Source of the DNA: Acidobacteriota bacterium
GTDB taxonomy: Bacteria; Acidobacteriota; Terriglobia; Acidiferrales; UBA7541
Reading direction: 5' to 3'
NCBI GenBank assembly: GCA_021788095.1
Contig: JAJYLB010000008.1
Location: forward strand, 1-64,000
DNA: 64,000 nt
Part shown: positions 34,671-44,120 of the stretch, piece by piece
Position numbering within the stretch: position 1 is the stretch's first letter
Layout: the number at the start of each line of letters is the position of its first letter
Notes under the pieces: model-generated
Seen by the model: only the letters and a program-made list of their open reading frames with translations
The model's database searches: none
What the model was told of the DNA's origin: nothing
Position numbers and translations under genes: made by a program

Positions 34671-36959
34671 ATGAAGAGTTGGAAGGCAGCTTTCCTGGTC
34701 GCGGCGATTGTGGCGGTTGTGCCAGGCGCGCTTCATGCCACGGGATTAACGAGCGAGCTGCGGCTGCACGACGGCGTGCCGGCGCTTTACGTCAACGGCA
34801 AGCTGACGAGCCCGGTGCTCGGGGCGCCGTACCGGCCGGATCCATCGGACTTCGAAGACCTGGTCCATGCCGGCATTTCCATCTTCGATATCTATCTCCG
34901 GTTCCGCTGGACGGCGCCGCACCAATACGATTTCAGCCAATCGGACGCGAAGCTGGAATCCTACTTAAAGCTCGATCCGCACGCGCTTTTCCTGCCGCGC
35001 ATTCTGCTCACGCCGGGACCGTGGTGGTGCACGATGTATCCGAACGACATCTCGATGCACCCCGACGGCACTCCTGCCGGCATGTTTGGCGCGCCTTGCC
35101 ATCCTTCCTTTGCCTCGGACAAATATCGCAAGTTGTCCCGCCAGGCGATGATCGCATTCCTCCAGCACTACGAAAGCAAATTCAGCGATCACATCGTTGG
35201 CTATCAGGTAGGCAACGGATTTGGAGGCGAGTGGCTGACGTTCAATTCCTTCTGGGAGATTCACGGCGGGCAGAAGCCGCCCGCCAAGTTCGGAGTCGAG
35301 GACTACAGCCCCGTGGCGGTCGAGGCGTTTCGGGAATGGCTGCGGAAGAAGTACCAGACGGTCGCCCGCCTGCGCGCCGCCTGGGGCGATCCGCGGGTAA
35401 CCTTTGAGACCGCGACGCCGCCGGGTGAAGTCGCCCGCTACTCCACTACGCACGGCATCTTCTTCGATCCCGGCATCAGCCGGCGCGTGCCCGATTACTT
35501 CACTTTCTTCAACCAGATGGTGGGGAACGTGTTGCTCGAGAATGCGCGCTGGGTCAAGCGGTTCACGCAGGGCAAGAAGATCGTTGGCGCGTTCTACGGC
35601 TACCTCTATTGCAACTTCCCCAACCTGAGCGTGGTCCACAGCGGCCATCTCGATTTCGCGAATGTCCTTCGCTCTCCCGATGTCGATTTCATCGCCAGCC
35701 CTTACACCTACACCAACAAGCAAATTGGCGGGCCGGACTATCCGCAAACGCTTCCCACCGAGGCCGAGCTGCACGGCAAACTCTATTTCAACGAGGTGGA
35801 TACCGACACCTACCTCCACCAGATCCAGTGGCGCTGGGGCGACTCGCTCGACAACCCTGCGAATTTCGAGGAGACGAAGGGCCTTCTGGTCCGCGATTAC
35901 GCCTACGCGCTCACCGAGGGTTTCGGGATGTGGTGGACCGACCTCTTCGGCGGCAATTTCCACGCGCCGGACATCATCCAGCTCCTCGGCCAGCTCAAGC
36001 GGATCGACGAGCGAAACCTCGCAGCGAGCAAGCGATCGAACGCGGAAATCGCCGTCATCCTCGACGAATCAAGTTTCACCTACTGCGGGGATGGCGAACC
36101 GTTGTGGAATGCGCTCCTAAGCGCACAAGCGCAATACCAGTTCGCCTACTTCGGCGCGCCTTGGGACCAGTATTTACTCGCCGACATCGGCAACCCGAAA
36201 CTGCGCGACTACAAGCTCTACATCTTCCTCAATTCGTTCCACGTGACGGCGGCCGAACGCGCCGCCATCCACGCCCGGCTCGCGCACAACCACGCGACGG
36301 CAATCTGGGTTTACGCGCCCGGCTACATCACCGATAAGCTTTCGGTCGAGACCATGCGCGAGCTAACGGGCATTCGCCTTGCGGAATCGGATACCGCGGG
36401 AGAACTGCACGTCGATGTCACGTCGCACGACAGCCCGTATACGCGCGGCCTGCCTCGAGATTTCGCCTACGGCACCGATGTTGACGTCGCGCATATCATT
36501 CGCTGGTACGACCACCAGGTTTACCTGAAGGATCCGCGCGACCCGAGCCTCGAACGCAATCTACCGGGCTTTCGCATCAGCCCGCGCTTCTGGAGCGACG
36601 ATCCGGGAGCCACCGTTCTGGGCACGCTCGCCGGCGTGGACAAGCCGGGGCTCGTCGTCAAACGGATGCCGGAATGGACTTCGATCTATTCGAGCGCGCC
36701 CATCCTTCCCGCGGCCCTCTTGCGGAACATCGCGCGCGCCGCCGGAGTCAACATCTACGACGCCGCCACCGACGTCGTCTACGCCAACACGAATTTCCTG
36801 GGTATCTATTCTCCGCAAGGCGGCCGGCGAACCATTCACCTGCCGCGCCCCGCCAAGGTGGTGGATTTGCTCACCGGGCGCGTCGTCGCCGAGCGCGCCA
36901 GCCAGTTTCCGCTCACCTTCGCTCCGAATCAAAGCGTCTTGCTTCGCCTCGACCACTGA
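34671..36959 (+). CDS. Exported GH42-like TIM-barrel protein
   Basis: The product is 762 residues from ATG 34671, followed by a signal peptide (KSWKAAFLVAAIVAVVPGALHA). The sequence has the general plan of GH42-type beta-galactosidases: strand patterns such as GISIFDIYLRFRW, LFLPRILLTPGPWW and VGYQVGNGFGGEW (about 175-190), and a C-terminal glutamine-amidotransferase-like domain with VYAPGYITDKLS. The acid/base position, normally Asn-Glu, reads Asn-Gly followed by GGE. A nucleophile candidate is the Glu in LYFNEVDTD. Substrate is unknown, and activity is doubtful or shifted. It follows the S46 gene by about 190 bases and need not be co-transcribed. Confidence 0.55.
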   Translation: MKSWKAAFLVAAIVAVVPGALHATGLTSELRLHDGVPALYVNGKLTSPVLGAPYRPDPSDFEDLVHAGISIFDIYLRFRWTAPHQYDFSQSDAKLESYLKLDPHALFLPRILLTPGPWWCTMYPNDISMHPDGTPAGMFGAPCHPSFASDKYRKLSRQAMIAFLQHYESKFSDHIVGYQVGNGFGGEWLTFNSFWEIHGGQKPPAKFGVEDYSPVAVEAFREWLRKKYQTVARLRAAWGDPRVTFETATPPGEVARYSTTHGIFFDPGISRRVPDYFTFFNQMVGNVLLENARWVKRFTQGKKIVGAFYGYLYCNFPNLSVVHSGHLDFANVLRSPDVDFIASPYTYTNKQIGGPDYPQTLPTEAELHGKLYFNEVDTDTYLHQIQWRWGDSLDNPANFEETKGLLVRDYAYALTEGFGMWWTDLFGGNFHAPDIIQLLGQLKRIDERNLAASKRSNAEIAVILDESSFTYCGDGEPLWNALLSAQAQYQFAYFGAPWDQYLLADIGNPKLRDYKLYIFLNSFHVTAAERAAIHARLAHNHATAIWVYAPGYITDKLSVETMRELTGIRLAESDTAGELHVDVTSHDSPYTRGLPRDFAYGTDVDVAHIIRWYDHQVYLKDPRDPSLERNLPGFRISPRFWSDDPGATVLGTLAGVDKPGLVVKRMPEWTSIYSSAPILPAALLRNIARAAGVNIYDAATDVVYANTNFLGIYSPQGGRRTIHLPRPAKVVDLLTGRVVAERASQFPLTFAPNQSVLLRLDH

Positions 36960-37001
36960 GCCGTCCATGCCCGGTCATTCCCGCCGAAGCTTGTCGCCCG
37001 C

Positions 37002-37050
37002 GCTACCTTCGCGCTTGGAGCGTCCCCATCGAGCCACGCCGTAAGGTCTA
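37002..37050. repeat. 49-base direct repeat, left copy
   Basis: It reads GCTACCTTCGCGCTTGGAGC and onward to GTCTA. The right copy at 37238-37286 differs at five positions. The two copies bracket the AGATCCTTCG element. Confidence 0.6.
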
Positions 37051-37104
37051 ATCCGGATTTCTGGCCGGGATTCCGCCGTTTGGAAGATTCCCGCGTGGGG
37101 CCGG

Positions 37105-37208
37105 AGAGATCCTTCGCGGAGCTTACCCTGAGTGAAACGAATGGGCTCAGGATGACAGTAAGACAGGTTGTCATTCTGAGGGGCGGTTTTTGCCCCGAAG
37201 AATCTCTC
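37105..37208. repeat. AGATCCTTCG/GAAGAATCT palindromic repeat
   Basis: Arms AGATCCTTCG... and ...CGAAGAATCT surround CAGGATGACA / TGTCATTCTG. The cleanest copy is at 47341-47422, and a decayed copy lies at 41091-41163. Confidence 0.6.
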
Positions 37209-37237
37209 CGGGAACGGCGGCGGGCACTGCTGCCCGG

Positions 37238-37286
37238 GCTACCTTCGCGCTTGGAGCGTCCCCATAGAGCCACGTCGTAAGATTTA
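37238..37286. repeat. 49-base direct repeat, right copy
   Basis: This is the partner of 37002-37050. Confidence 0.6.
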
Positions 37287-37437
37287 AACGTAGCGCCGCG
37301 GCCTTCAGCGCGGCACGGCTGGGGTGCCCCCGGTAATTCCCCTGAAAGCTTGTCCTCCGCGAAGGCGGGGGGCGGAGTCCAGTCGTGTCCACATGCCGAC
37401 CCAAGATGTTTGTCGGAAAAGCGATCTCTTTCGTCCG

Positions 37438-37531
37438 TGTAGCACAGGCTCCCGAACCTTCGGGACCTGCCTGTGCCGGACTCACCTGGGCCTGGGGCAA
37501 AGGCGCACAGCCAGGAATGGCTGTGCTACTT
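37438..37531. repeat. CACAGGC/CACAGCC paired hairpin repeat
   Basis: The left unit has AGCACAGGC ... GCCTGTGC. The right unit is GCACAGCCA-ggaa-TGGCTGTGC, identical to the hairpin at 28862-28883. Confidence 0.55.
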
Positions 37532-37548
37532 GCTTTCGCAGCATCCTG

Positions 37549-40431
37549 CTAGATTCTGGCGATCCGAAACCGTTTTGCGGCGGCGATGGGCAGGGAAACG
37601 TGCAGCGCGCCATCCGCCGTAGCGGATTGCGTTTGGGCGCTTCCGGCGGCAGGCTCGACGCGGTAGCGGCCAGGCCGCAGCCCGCGGATGGCGAATTCCG
37701 CCTTCTTGACGAGGCCGGAAGCATCGCTCATGCGAAGCTCTAACGAGCTGGAAGCGGTGTCGAGGGCAACCTCGTCGAATTCCGCTTGCGCCGCTTCCAA
37801 ATCGATTTTCTGCTCGACGAACAGGAGCCGCTTCCTCACGCCGTCTCGGGGAAAGACGCGCACCCCATCCTTCGAGGGCGCAATGCGGCAGCCGAAGCCG
37901 ATGAGCCCGAAAGACGGATCGCGCACGACGTAGGATTTGGCGGCCAGCAGGAATCCCAATTGCGCGACGCCGTTGTCGCGCGTGCGGCGAGGGCTGAAGT
38001 CCTGGACCGCCGGCGAGGAAATGAAGTCCCCGTAACCCATGCCGTCAGGCAGCAAATTGACCTGCACGCTCATGACTCCGGCGTACCCCTTCACCAGCAT
38101 GTCGAGGTCGCCGGTGTCTTCGAACCCCTGGAGGAGCGCCCAGCCATTGGTGGACTCGGTATACCAGCAGGTAAGGTCGCCCTTGTTATCGTTTCCGTAT
38201 TGAAACCAGACGGGCTGATCCCCGCCGCGGAGCGCCTTGATGATTTGCAAAGTCTTCCGGTTCTTTTCGGTGTTGTGGAAGTAGCGAGTGAAGAAATAGA
38301 CCTGCTCGTGCGCCGTCGTGTCCACCGGAAACTCGGAGGCGTAGGGGTATGGATCCTGGACGAAAACCTCGTCGCAAGCGCGCATGGCGGCGAGAAGTGC
38401 CCGGCTCTCCTCTTGCCATCCTTCCCTCTGGATATCGGCGAGGATCTGGACCGCGTTGCCGCCGCCCATCACGCCTACGTGACCCCAGGGATCGGTTTGG
38501 AACCAGCGCAAGCAGGTGCGATACGACATCCTCAGGTATTCCTCGGGGGTCTTGTGGCGCACGAGGTCGTACTGCTTCCCTATCCGGTAAAGCGCGTGGT
38601 AGATGTTCGCGACGTGGGGATAGTTATAGGCGCGGAACGTGGTCATGCCGCGCGCTTCGGTCCACGCGCTCCACGGGCTCGAGGGATACCGTTTCACCCA
38701 GTAGAGCGAGGCGTGGACGTCGTACGTTTCGGGATCCTGGATGTATTTAAACAAGCAATCCGTGACGTAAGTTTCGAGCGTCTCGACTTCCCTGGCGGAA
38801 GGGATGCGAACGTTCTTCATGGCAAGGAACAAGGGCTCCGAGAAGCCGTATTCGTCGCTGCCACCCACCTCCCACGACTCAGTCGAAGTGCGAAACGTCG
38901 TGCCAAGCCTGTGATCGAAGGGAAGGAACATGTGGTTGCGATGGAACGGATCCTGGGGGTTCTCGTAGAACTCGCGTTCGACGATGAACTTCCCGCGCGC
39001 CTTGAGCAGCGGCTCGATCTCCTCGATGCAATAGAAAAATAGGTTAGTCCATCGCCCGTCGCCGTAATGGAGTTTCACCTGCTTCTGGCCGCGGCCCCGG
39101 AACGAGAAGGTGAGCAAGGTCTTGCCGCCCCCGCGCTTCCGCGCGTCGAGCGCGATGTTGTCGGAATAGTTCTCGATTCCTTCCAGGTCGGCCTTCGACT
39201 CCAGTTCGACGTAGGCGGGACTACCCTCCTGCACCACCATCGCCGGCACGACTCGCACCCCGAGATTGCCGGCCGCGGCCAGCTCCTGACGAGCGTCGGC
39301 GTAGCCGTGGAGGAAGGTAAACCGGAAGTGATAGGACTTCTTCTCCCCCGGCTGAAGGAGCAGTGAAGTGTGGCCATTCATCCAGGGCCCGCGGGGCCAG
39401 CGGCGCAGATTTTTCACCGCCCACGAATGCACGGCGAGGATGCTGGGACCCCGATACCAATACGCTTTCCCGCGGAAGGAGCTGTCGTCGGGATAGGCGC
39501 ACTCGAGCGGAGTATCCTCGAGGGTATGCAGGAAAAGAAACGGCGGATTCCCCAGGGGCCGCTCGATCAGGACGTAGGAGCTGTGCCCGCCGATGAACGA
39601 GTGAGCGAGGACCTTTTGTTCGTGATAGCGCTTCTGGATGCCGGGGTAGACGCGGTGATAATCGGCGAAAGTGGTGGCGGGCATGCGCAGCGGATGCTCG
39701 GTCTCGTCGTTAGGGTACGGTTTGCCGGTGGCGGGATCGATCAGCAGCTCCCCTTCGTCGTTGTTGACCATCAAGGGAAATCCCAACTCGCCGAATTCCA
39801 GCACGCGCGAAGTCGTATTCCGGAGCTCGATGTCCCAGAGGAGAGACGAACCCTCGCCCGCGCGGAAGCTCATCGCGAGATCGAAACTCTTCAAACCGCC
39901 GTCATTCCGCGAGCCGCCCTGGTACGCAACGTCGAAGCGATCGGCACCCGTCGTAACGCGGCGGATGTCGGCCGACTTTCCCGTTACCTCCTGCCGCCAC
40001 CTGCCGCGCAGCGGAAACTGCGATTCCGGCGTCCAATTCCAATGCGCGGGATTCGTGTCGGTGATCTCCCAAACCGTCGCCACCAGATCGCCCGTCCAGC
40101 GGGAATTGGACGCATCGACGCCGGGCGTGTTCGTTTCGTTCCCTATAAAGTTCGTGCCCAAGGGATCGCCTTCCTGCGTGATGGCGGCGATCGAACCGTA
40201 ACGGCGGTCAAAATCGACGAGCATCTCTCCCGCCTTCAGCCGAAAGAGGTGGCTGCCGTCCTGTGGCGGGAGGGCCGCGGCGTCGCCGGGGACGGGCTCG
40301 CGAGCGGCAAGGGAGTCTTCCGGCGCTTCGGCGGCGGGTTCCGCCTTCGCCACGTTCGCGGCAAGCAAAGTGGTTGCCGCCACCGCGCCTACGTCCTGGA
40401 ACAACTCTCTTCGCGTGATTTTGTTTGCCAT
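37549..40431 (-). CDS. Very large exported protein, probable glycan-active (DUF5695-like)
   Basis: The product is 960 residues from ATG 40431 (GGAGGAAGG upstream). A twin-arginine-like signal opens it (ITRRELFQDVGAVAATTLLAANVAKA). The first half is beta-rich (FDRRYGSIAAITQEGDPLGTNFIGNE), and the second half contains alpha-helical repeats with conserved aromatic and His residues (YNYPHVANIYHALYRIGKQY, DPYPYASEFPVDTTAHEQVYFFTRY), a layout seen in (alpha/alpha)6-barrel sugar-active proteins. I associate this pattern with DUF5695, from memory. No catalytic acids can be fixed. The C-terminus has a small beta domain (RGLRPGRYRVEPA). It probably acts on polysaccharides outside the cytoplasm. Confidence 0.55.
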   Translation of the reverse strand: MANKITRRELFQDVGAVAATTLLAANVAKAEPAAEAPEDSLAAREPVPGDAAALPPQDGSHLFRLKAGEMLVDFDRRYGSIAAITQEGDPLGTNFIGNETNTPGVDASNSRWTGDLVATVWEITDTNPAHWNWTPESQFPLRGRWRQEVTGKSADIRRVTTGADRFDVAYQGGSRNDGGLKSFDLAMSFRAGEGSSLLWDIELRNTTSRVLEFGELGFPLMVNNDEGELLIDPATGKPYPNDETEHPLRMPATTFADYHRVYPGIQKRYHEQKVLAHSFIGGHSSYVLIERPLGNPPFLFLHTLEDTPLECAYPDDSSFRGKAYWYRGPSILAVHSWAVKNLRRWPRGPWMNGHTSLLLQPGEKKSYHFRFTFLHGYADARQELAAAGNLGVRVVPAMVVQEGSPAYVELESKADLEGIENYSDNIALDARKRGGGKTLLTFSFRGRGQKQVKLHYGDGRWTNLFFYCIEEIEPLLKARGKFIVEREFYENPQDPFHRNHMFLPFDHRLGTTFRTSTESWEVGGSDEYGFSEPLFLAMKNVRIPSAREVETLETYVTDCLFKYIQDPETYDVHASLYWVKRYPSSPWSAWTEARGMTTFRAYNYPHVANIYHALYRIGKQYDLVRHKTPEEYLRMSYRTCLRWFQTDPWGHVGVMGGGNAVQILADIQREGWQEESRALLAAMRACDEVFVQDPYPYASEFPVDTTAHEQVYFFTRYFHNTEKNRKTLQIIKALRGGDQPVWFQYGNDNKGDLTCWYTESTNGWALLQGFEDTGDLDMLVKGYAGVMSVQVNLLPDGMGYGDFISSPAVQDFSPRRTRDNGVAQLGFLLAAKSYVVRDPSFGLIGFGCRIAPSKDGVRVFPRDGVRKRLLFVEQKIDLEAAQAEFDEVALDTASSSLELRMSDASGLVKKAEFAIRGLRPGRYRVEPAAGSAQTQSATADGALHVSLPIAAAKRFRIARI

Positions 40432-40550
40432 GACCTTCCTCCGGAGATGTGTGGTGAAGCCTTGCCCCAAGCCGAGCGGGCGGTAGGGGCACGCGGCCGC
40501 GCGCCCCTACGGGGACCGCTTTGCCCGCGGGCGGCAACCGATGTCAGTCT

Positions 40551-41042
40551 CTACGCCAGCGCCTGCCGCAGATAGCCCGCTACATCGGCGACGAACCGAT
40601 GCACCGAGGCCTCCGCGATGCGGTGCCCCACCAGCGCGTTCATCGTTTTGCCCACCGGCCCAAAAGGCGGCTCGTAAACCCCGCAGAAATCGAGCTGCGT
40701 CTCGGTAGCGGTGAGCGGATAGATCGCCAGTTCGCCGTTCATGACGGGGAAAAGCCGCGGCAGAGTCGCCGCCTCCCAGGCGAGCTGCAAGCGCGTGACG
40801 GCGGTGGATTTCGAGTCCGCGGCCCTTTCCTCGACGCGCTTCACGGCAATCTTGATATCGGTGTTTACGCCGATGGCGCCGAAGTCCACGTGGAGTTCTG
40901 CGGCCACCGATTGCGCTCGCGAGGCCGCGGCCTTCGTCGCTGACTGGAACACGGCGAGCGCGTTCTTGCCGAGCGCGTCGCGAACTCGTTCGTAGGGATG
41001 ATTCACGTAATCGTAGAAGCGAATCTCGCGGGCGGTGCTCAT
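40551..41042 (-). CDS. SRPBCC-fold (START-like) protein
   Basis: The 163-residue cytosolic protein has alternating beta strands ending in a long C-terminal helix (ALVGHRIAEASVHRFVADVAGYLRQAL), as in SRPBCC or polyketide-cyclase-like lipid-binding proteins. Patterns such as TRLQLAWEAATLPRLFPVMNGELAIYPLTATETQLDF and YEPPFGPVGKTMNALVGHR support it. These proteins bind hydrophobic ligands in a central cavity. No enzyme motif is seen. It sits alone between repeat-rich gaps. Confidence 0.6.
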   Translation of the reverse strand: MSTAREIRFYDYVNHPYERVRDALGKNALAVFQSATKAAASRAQSVAAELHVDFGAIGVNTDIKIAVKRVEERAADSKSTAVTRLQLAWEAATLPRLFPVMNGELAIYPLTATETQLDFCGVYEPPFGPVGKTMNALVGHRIAEASVHRFVADVAGYLRQALA

Positions 41043-41529
41043 CCGCTCTCTCCGTTGCCATACGCTGCAAAGGACCCTTTAGGGGTGTCCTCCTGAGCGC
41101 AGCGAAGGATCCCGACCTCGGTCTTCGAGGAATGGACGGGATGCTTCGCTTCGCTCAGCATCACACCTTGGCCTCTTGCAGCATCCCTCTAGACGCCGGC
41201 GGCCGATCCTCCTGCCGGCGACTACAGAACACTATCACACTCGAAGCTGTTGCATAACCCACCTCCCTGTAGGGCACGGCTTCAGCCGTGCCGTAAAGGC
41301 GGCCCATGAGAAAGGGCTTTAACCCCTGACGGCCGTTCGAAGCAGGTTCTGCAATCGCTTCTCGGGCTTCCGCGAATGCGGTTCTCTGACGTATATTGTG
41401 GGCGGGGTTTCAAGCTCGCGTGGGGGACGCGCTCTCCTTGCGCGAGTGTTCCCGGACGATGCGTGACCGGCCAGATGCGCGGCTCGAGGGTTGCGGATCG
41501 CGCCCGGCACGAACGAGCGAGGACGCGCC
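41043..41529. other. Intergenic region with two repeat remnants
   Basis: No gene is supported. It contains a decayed AGATCCTTCG repeat (41091-41163) and a GGCACGGC-ttca-GCCGTGCC hairpin (41273-41292). The sdh operon promoter should lie near its right end but is not clear. Confidence 0.45.
41273..41292. repeat. GGCACGGC hairpin repeat
   Basis: A perfect 8-base-pair stem with loop TTCA lies within a GTAGGGCACGGCTTCAGCC context; a related GCGCGGCAC stretch lies near 37305-37320. Confidence 0.4.
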
Positions 41530-42309
41530 ATGCCTCAGATCGACGTTCCGTTGGCACGCTCGGGCTTCGGCCAGACCGCGCGGCTCGACCGGTGGTGGGT
41601 GCAGCCTCTGCTGGTCTTTCTGGGTTTGTCCGCCTTCATCGTCTACGCTACTTGGGCCGCTTTCCAAGGGCAGCATTTCCGCTTCGGCCCTTACCTCTCG
41701 CCGTTCTATTCGCCGGAACTCGTGGGACCTGCCGGCCAGTCCTGGTTTGGCCCCATGCCGCACTGGATGCCGGCATGGGTCACCGCCGCGATCCTGATCC
41801 TTTGGGCCCCAGGCGGCTTCCGGGTCACCTGCTACTACTATCGCGGCGCGTATTACAAGGCCTTTTGGGCTGACCCGCCCTCCTGTACTGTGGGCGAGCC
41901 GCGGAAGAAGTACCTGGGCGAGCGGTCGTTCCCCTTGATCCTGCAAAACATCCATCGCTATTTCCTGTATCTGGCGTTGGTGTTTCTTGTGATCCTCGGC
42001 CGGGACGTCTGGCATGCGTTCTGGTTCGACGGCCGGTTCGGCGTGGGCGTTGGCACCCTGGTGTTGCTGACGAACCTCGTTCTGCTCACCTGCTACACGT
42101 TCGGCTGCCACTCGTTTCGGCATCTGGTGGGCGGCCTTCGCGACCGGCTCGCGGGCGCGCCGGCGTGCCGGCGCGCTTACGAATGCGCGAGCTGCCTGAA
42201 TCGGCGGCACATGATCTTCGCCTGGATGAGTCTCTTCATGGTGGCTTTTGCCGATCTCTACGTGCGGCTGTGCTCGATGGGCATATGGCGGGACGGGAGG
42301 CTCTTTTAG
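41530..42309 (+). CDS. Succinate dehydrogenase membrane-anchor subunit (Sdh1-like)
   Basis: The product is 259 residues from ATG 41530 (GAGGACG upstream) with five membrane segments. Its end (RRHMIFAWMSLFMVAFADLYVRLCSMGIWRD) is like the single large anchor of the mycobacterial Sdh1 enzyme (Rv0249c type) rather than the paired SdhC/SdhD. Conserved Cys and His residues cluster in two places: Cys188, Cys193, His194 and His198 (CYTFGCHSFRH), and Cys213, Cys219, Cys222 and His227 (YECASCLNRRH). In the mycobacterial enzyme a membrane-embedded Rieske-type cluster has been described in this subunit; I recall this rather than derive it. The anchor passes electrons to quinone. Confidence 0.75.
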   Translation: MPQIDVPLARSGFGQTARLDRWWVQPLLVFLGLSAFIVYATWAAFQGQHFRFGPYLSPFYSPELVGPAGQSWFGPMPHWMPAWVTAAILILWAPGGFRVTCYYYRGAYYKAFWADPPSCTVGEPRKKYLGERSFPLILQNIHRYFLYLALVFLVILGRDVWHAFWFDGRFGVGVGTLVLLTNLVLLTCYTFGCHSFRHLVGGLRDRLAGAPACRRAYECASCLNRRHMIFAWMSLFMVAFADLYVRLCSMGIWRDGRLF

Positions 42310-44120
42310 TGAGCGAGTACATCCCGCACGAACACGATGTGCTGGTCATTGGCGCGGGTGGCGCGGGGCTCCGCGCGGCCGTCGAAGCTTCCGCCGCTGG
42401 CGTCAAAGTCGCGGTCATCACCAAATCCCTCCTGGGCAAGGCGCACACGGTGATGGCGGAAGGCGGCGTGGCCGCGGCGCTCGGGAACGTGGACGACCGC
42501 GACAACTGGCGCGTGCACTTCGCCGATACGATGCGCGGCGGGCAGTACGTGAACAACTGGCGCATGGCGGAGCTGCATGCCCGGGAAGCTCCCGCGCGGG
42601 TCCGCGAACTCGAAGCGTGGGGCGCGCTGTTCGATCGCACGGGCGACGGCCGCATTCTGCAGCGCAACTTCGGCGGGCACCGCTATCCCCGCCTGGCGCA
42701 CGTCGGCGACCGCACCGGCCTCGAAATGATCCGCACGCTCCAGGATCATGGGATCCATCTCGGTCTCGACGTTTTCATGGAGCACACGATCCTCAGGCTT
42801 CTGAAGGACGGTGATCGCATCGCCGGCGCCTTCGGCTACGACCGCGAGCGCGGGCGGTTTCACCTGTTCCGGGCGAAAGCCGTCGTTCTGGCCACGGGCG
42901 GCATCGGCCGAGCCTACAAGATCACCAGCAATAGCTGGGAATACACGGGCGATGGGCACGCGCTTGCGTATCATGCCGGCGCTTCCCTGATGGACATGGA
43001 GTTCGTCCAGTTCCACCCAACGGGAATGATCTGGCCGCCAAGCGTGCGCGGCATCCTAGTCACCGAAGGCGTGCGGGGCGAGGGCGGCGTGCTACGGAAC
43101 CGGCTGGGCGAGCGGTTCCTCTTCCACGACATTCCGCCGCTCTACGTCAACCAGACGGCCGCTTCCGAGGAGGAAGGCTGGCGCTACACGCAGGGCGATA
43201 AGAACGCGAAACGGCCCCCGGAGCTGCTCACTCGCGACCACGTGGCCAGGTGCATCCGGCGCGAGGTGCGGGAAGGGCGGGGCAGCCCGCACGGCGGCGT
43301 GTTTTTGGACATCGCCTGGATCAAGGAAAAACTCCCCAACGCCGCCGAGCACATCCGGAAGAAGCTGCCCAGCATGTATCACCAGTTCAAGCAGCTGGCC
43401 GATATCGACATCACCGCGGAGCCGATGGAAGTCGGGCCCACCACCCACTACATGATGGGAGGAGTGCGGGTGGACGCCGACTCCCAAATGTCCGATGTCC
43501 CCGGCCTCTTCGCGGCGGGAGAATGCGCGGCGGGTTTGCACGGAGCGAACCGGCTGGGAGGCAATTCGCTCTCCGACCTGCTGGTCTTCGGCCAGCGCGC
43601 CGGGGAATACGCCGCGCGCTTCGCGCGGGAGTGCCCGCTCCCCGGCGTGGACGCGCGGGAAGTCGAAGCCGCGGAGCGGCGGGCGCTCGCCCCTTTCGGC
43701 CGAAGCAGCTCGGAGAATCCCTACTCGGTGCAACACCGCTCGCAGGAGGTGATGCAGGAACTCGTGGGGATCGTGCGCACGGAGCGGGAGATGGTCGAGG
43801 CGCTCGAGCGCCTTCGCGAGCTTCACGCCGCAGCCGAGCGCGCCGGCGTCGACGGGAACCGCGAATACAACAATGGCTGGCACACCGCGCTCGACCTCGA
43901 TAATCTGCTCGCCGTTTCGGAAATGGTGGCGCGAGCGGCGCTCGAGCGGAAGGAGAGCCGCGGCGCCCATTTCCGCGAGGACTATCCCTCGAAAGACGAG
44001 CAGTGCGGGAAATGGAACCTAGTGGTGCGGAAGGGCGCGGGTGGCGAAATGGAGTTCACCCGCGTGCCGATACCGCCCTTGCGCGACGAGCTTGCCGCGA
44101 TTCTTCGGGAGATGCAGTAA
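42309..44120 (+). CDS. sdhA: Succinate dehydrogenase/fumarate reductase flavoprotein subunit
   Basis: The product is 603 residues from a GTG at 42309 that shares a base with the previous stop and has GGGAGG upstream; an ATG at 42285 is less likely. The FAD fold begins IGAGGAGLRAA (14-24). His46 in KAHTVMAEGG is the expected site of covalent FAD attachment. Active-site residues include His236 in QFHPTG, Arg256 in VRGEGG, Arg309 in LLTRDHV and His380 in THYMMGG. It oxidises succinate to fumarate on the cytoplasmic side. One-base overlaps join it to the genes before and after. Confidence 0.93.
   Translation: MSEYIPHEHDVLVIGAGGAGLRAAVEASAAGVKVAVITKSLLGKAHTVMAEGGVAAALGNVDDRDNWRVHFADTMRGGQYVNNWRMAELHAREAPARVRELEAWGALFDRTGDGRILQRNFGGHRYPRLAHVGDRTGLEMIRTLQDHGIHLGLDVFMEHTILRLLKDGDRIAGAFGYDRERGRFHLFRAKAVVLATGGIGRAYKITSNSWEYTGDGHALAYHAGASLMDMEFVQFHPTGMIWPPSVRGILVTEGVRGEGGVLRNRLGERFLFHDIPPLYVNQTAASEEEGWRYTQGDKNAKRPPELLTRDHVARCIRREVREGRGSPHGGVFLDIAWIKEKLPNAAEHIRKKLPSMYHQFKQLADIDITAEPMEVGPTTHYMMGGVRVDADSQMSDVPGLFAAGECAAGLHGANRLGGNSLSDLLVFGQRAGEYAARFARECPLPGVDAREVEAAERRALAPFGRSSSENPYSVQHRSQEVMQELVGIVRTEREMVEALERLRELHAAAERAGVDGNREYNNGWHTALDLDNLLAVSEMVARAALERKESRGAHFREDYPSKDEQCGKWNLVVRKGAGGEMEFTRVPIPPLRDELAAILREMQ

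Larger units (their letters stand above)
36960..37548. other. Repeat-rich intergenic region between convergent genes
   Basis: No gene is supported in these 589 bases. They hold a 49-base direct repeat (37002-37050 and 37238-37286, five differences), an AGATCCTTCG palindromic element (37105-37208), a GGAGTCCAGTCGTGTC element (37373-37390, also at 50541-50556), and a pair of CACAGGC / CACAGCC hairpins (37443-37473 and 37507-37531). It looks like a landing place for short mobile repeats. Confidence 0.6.
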
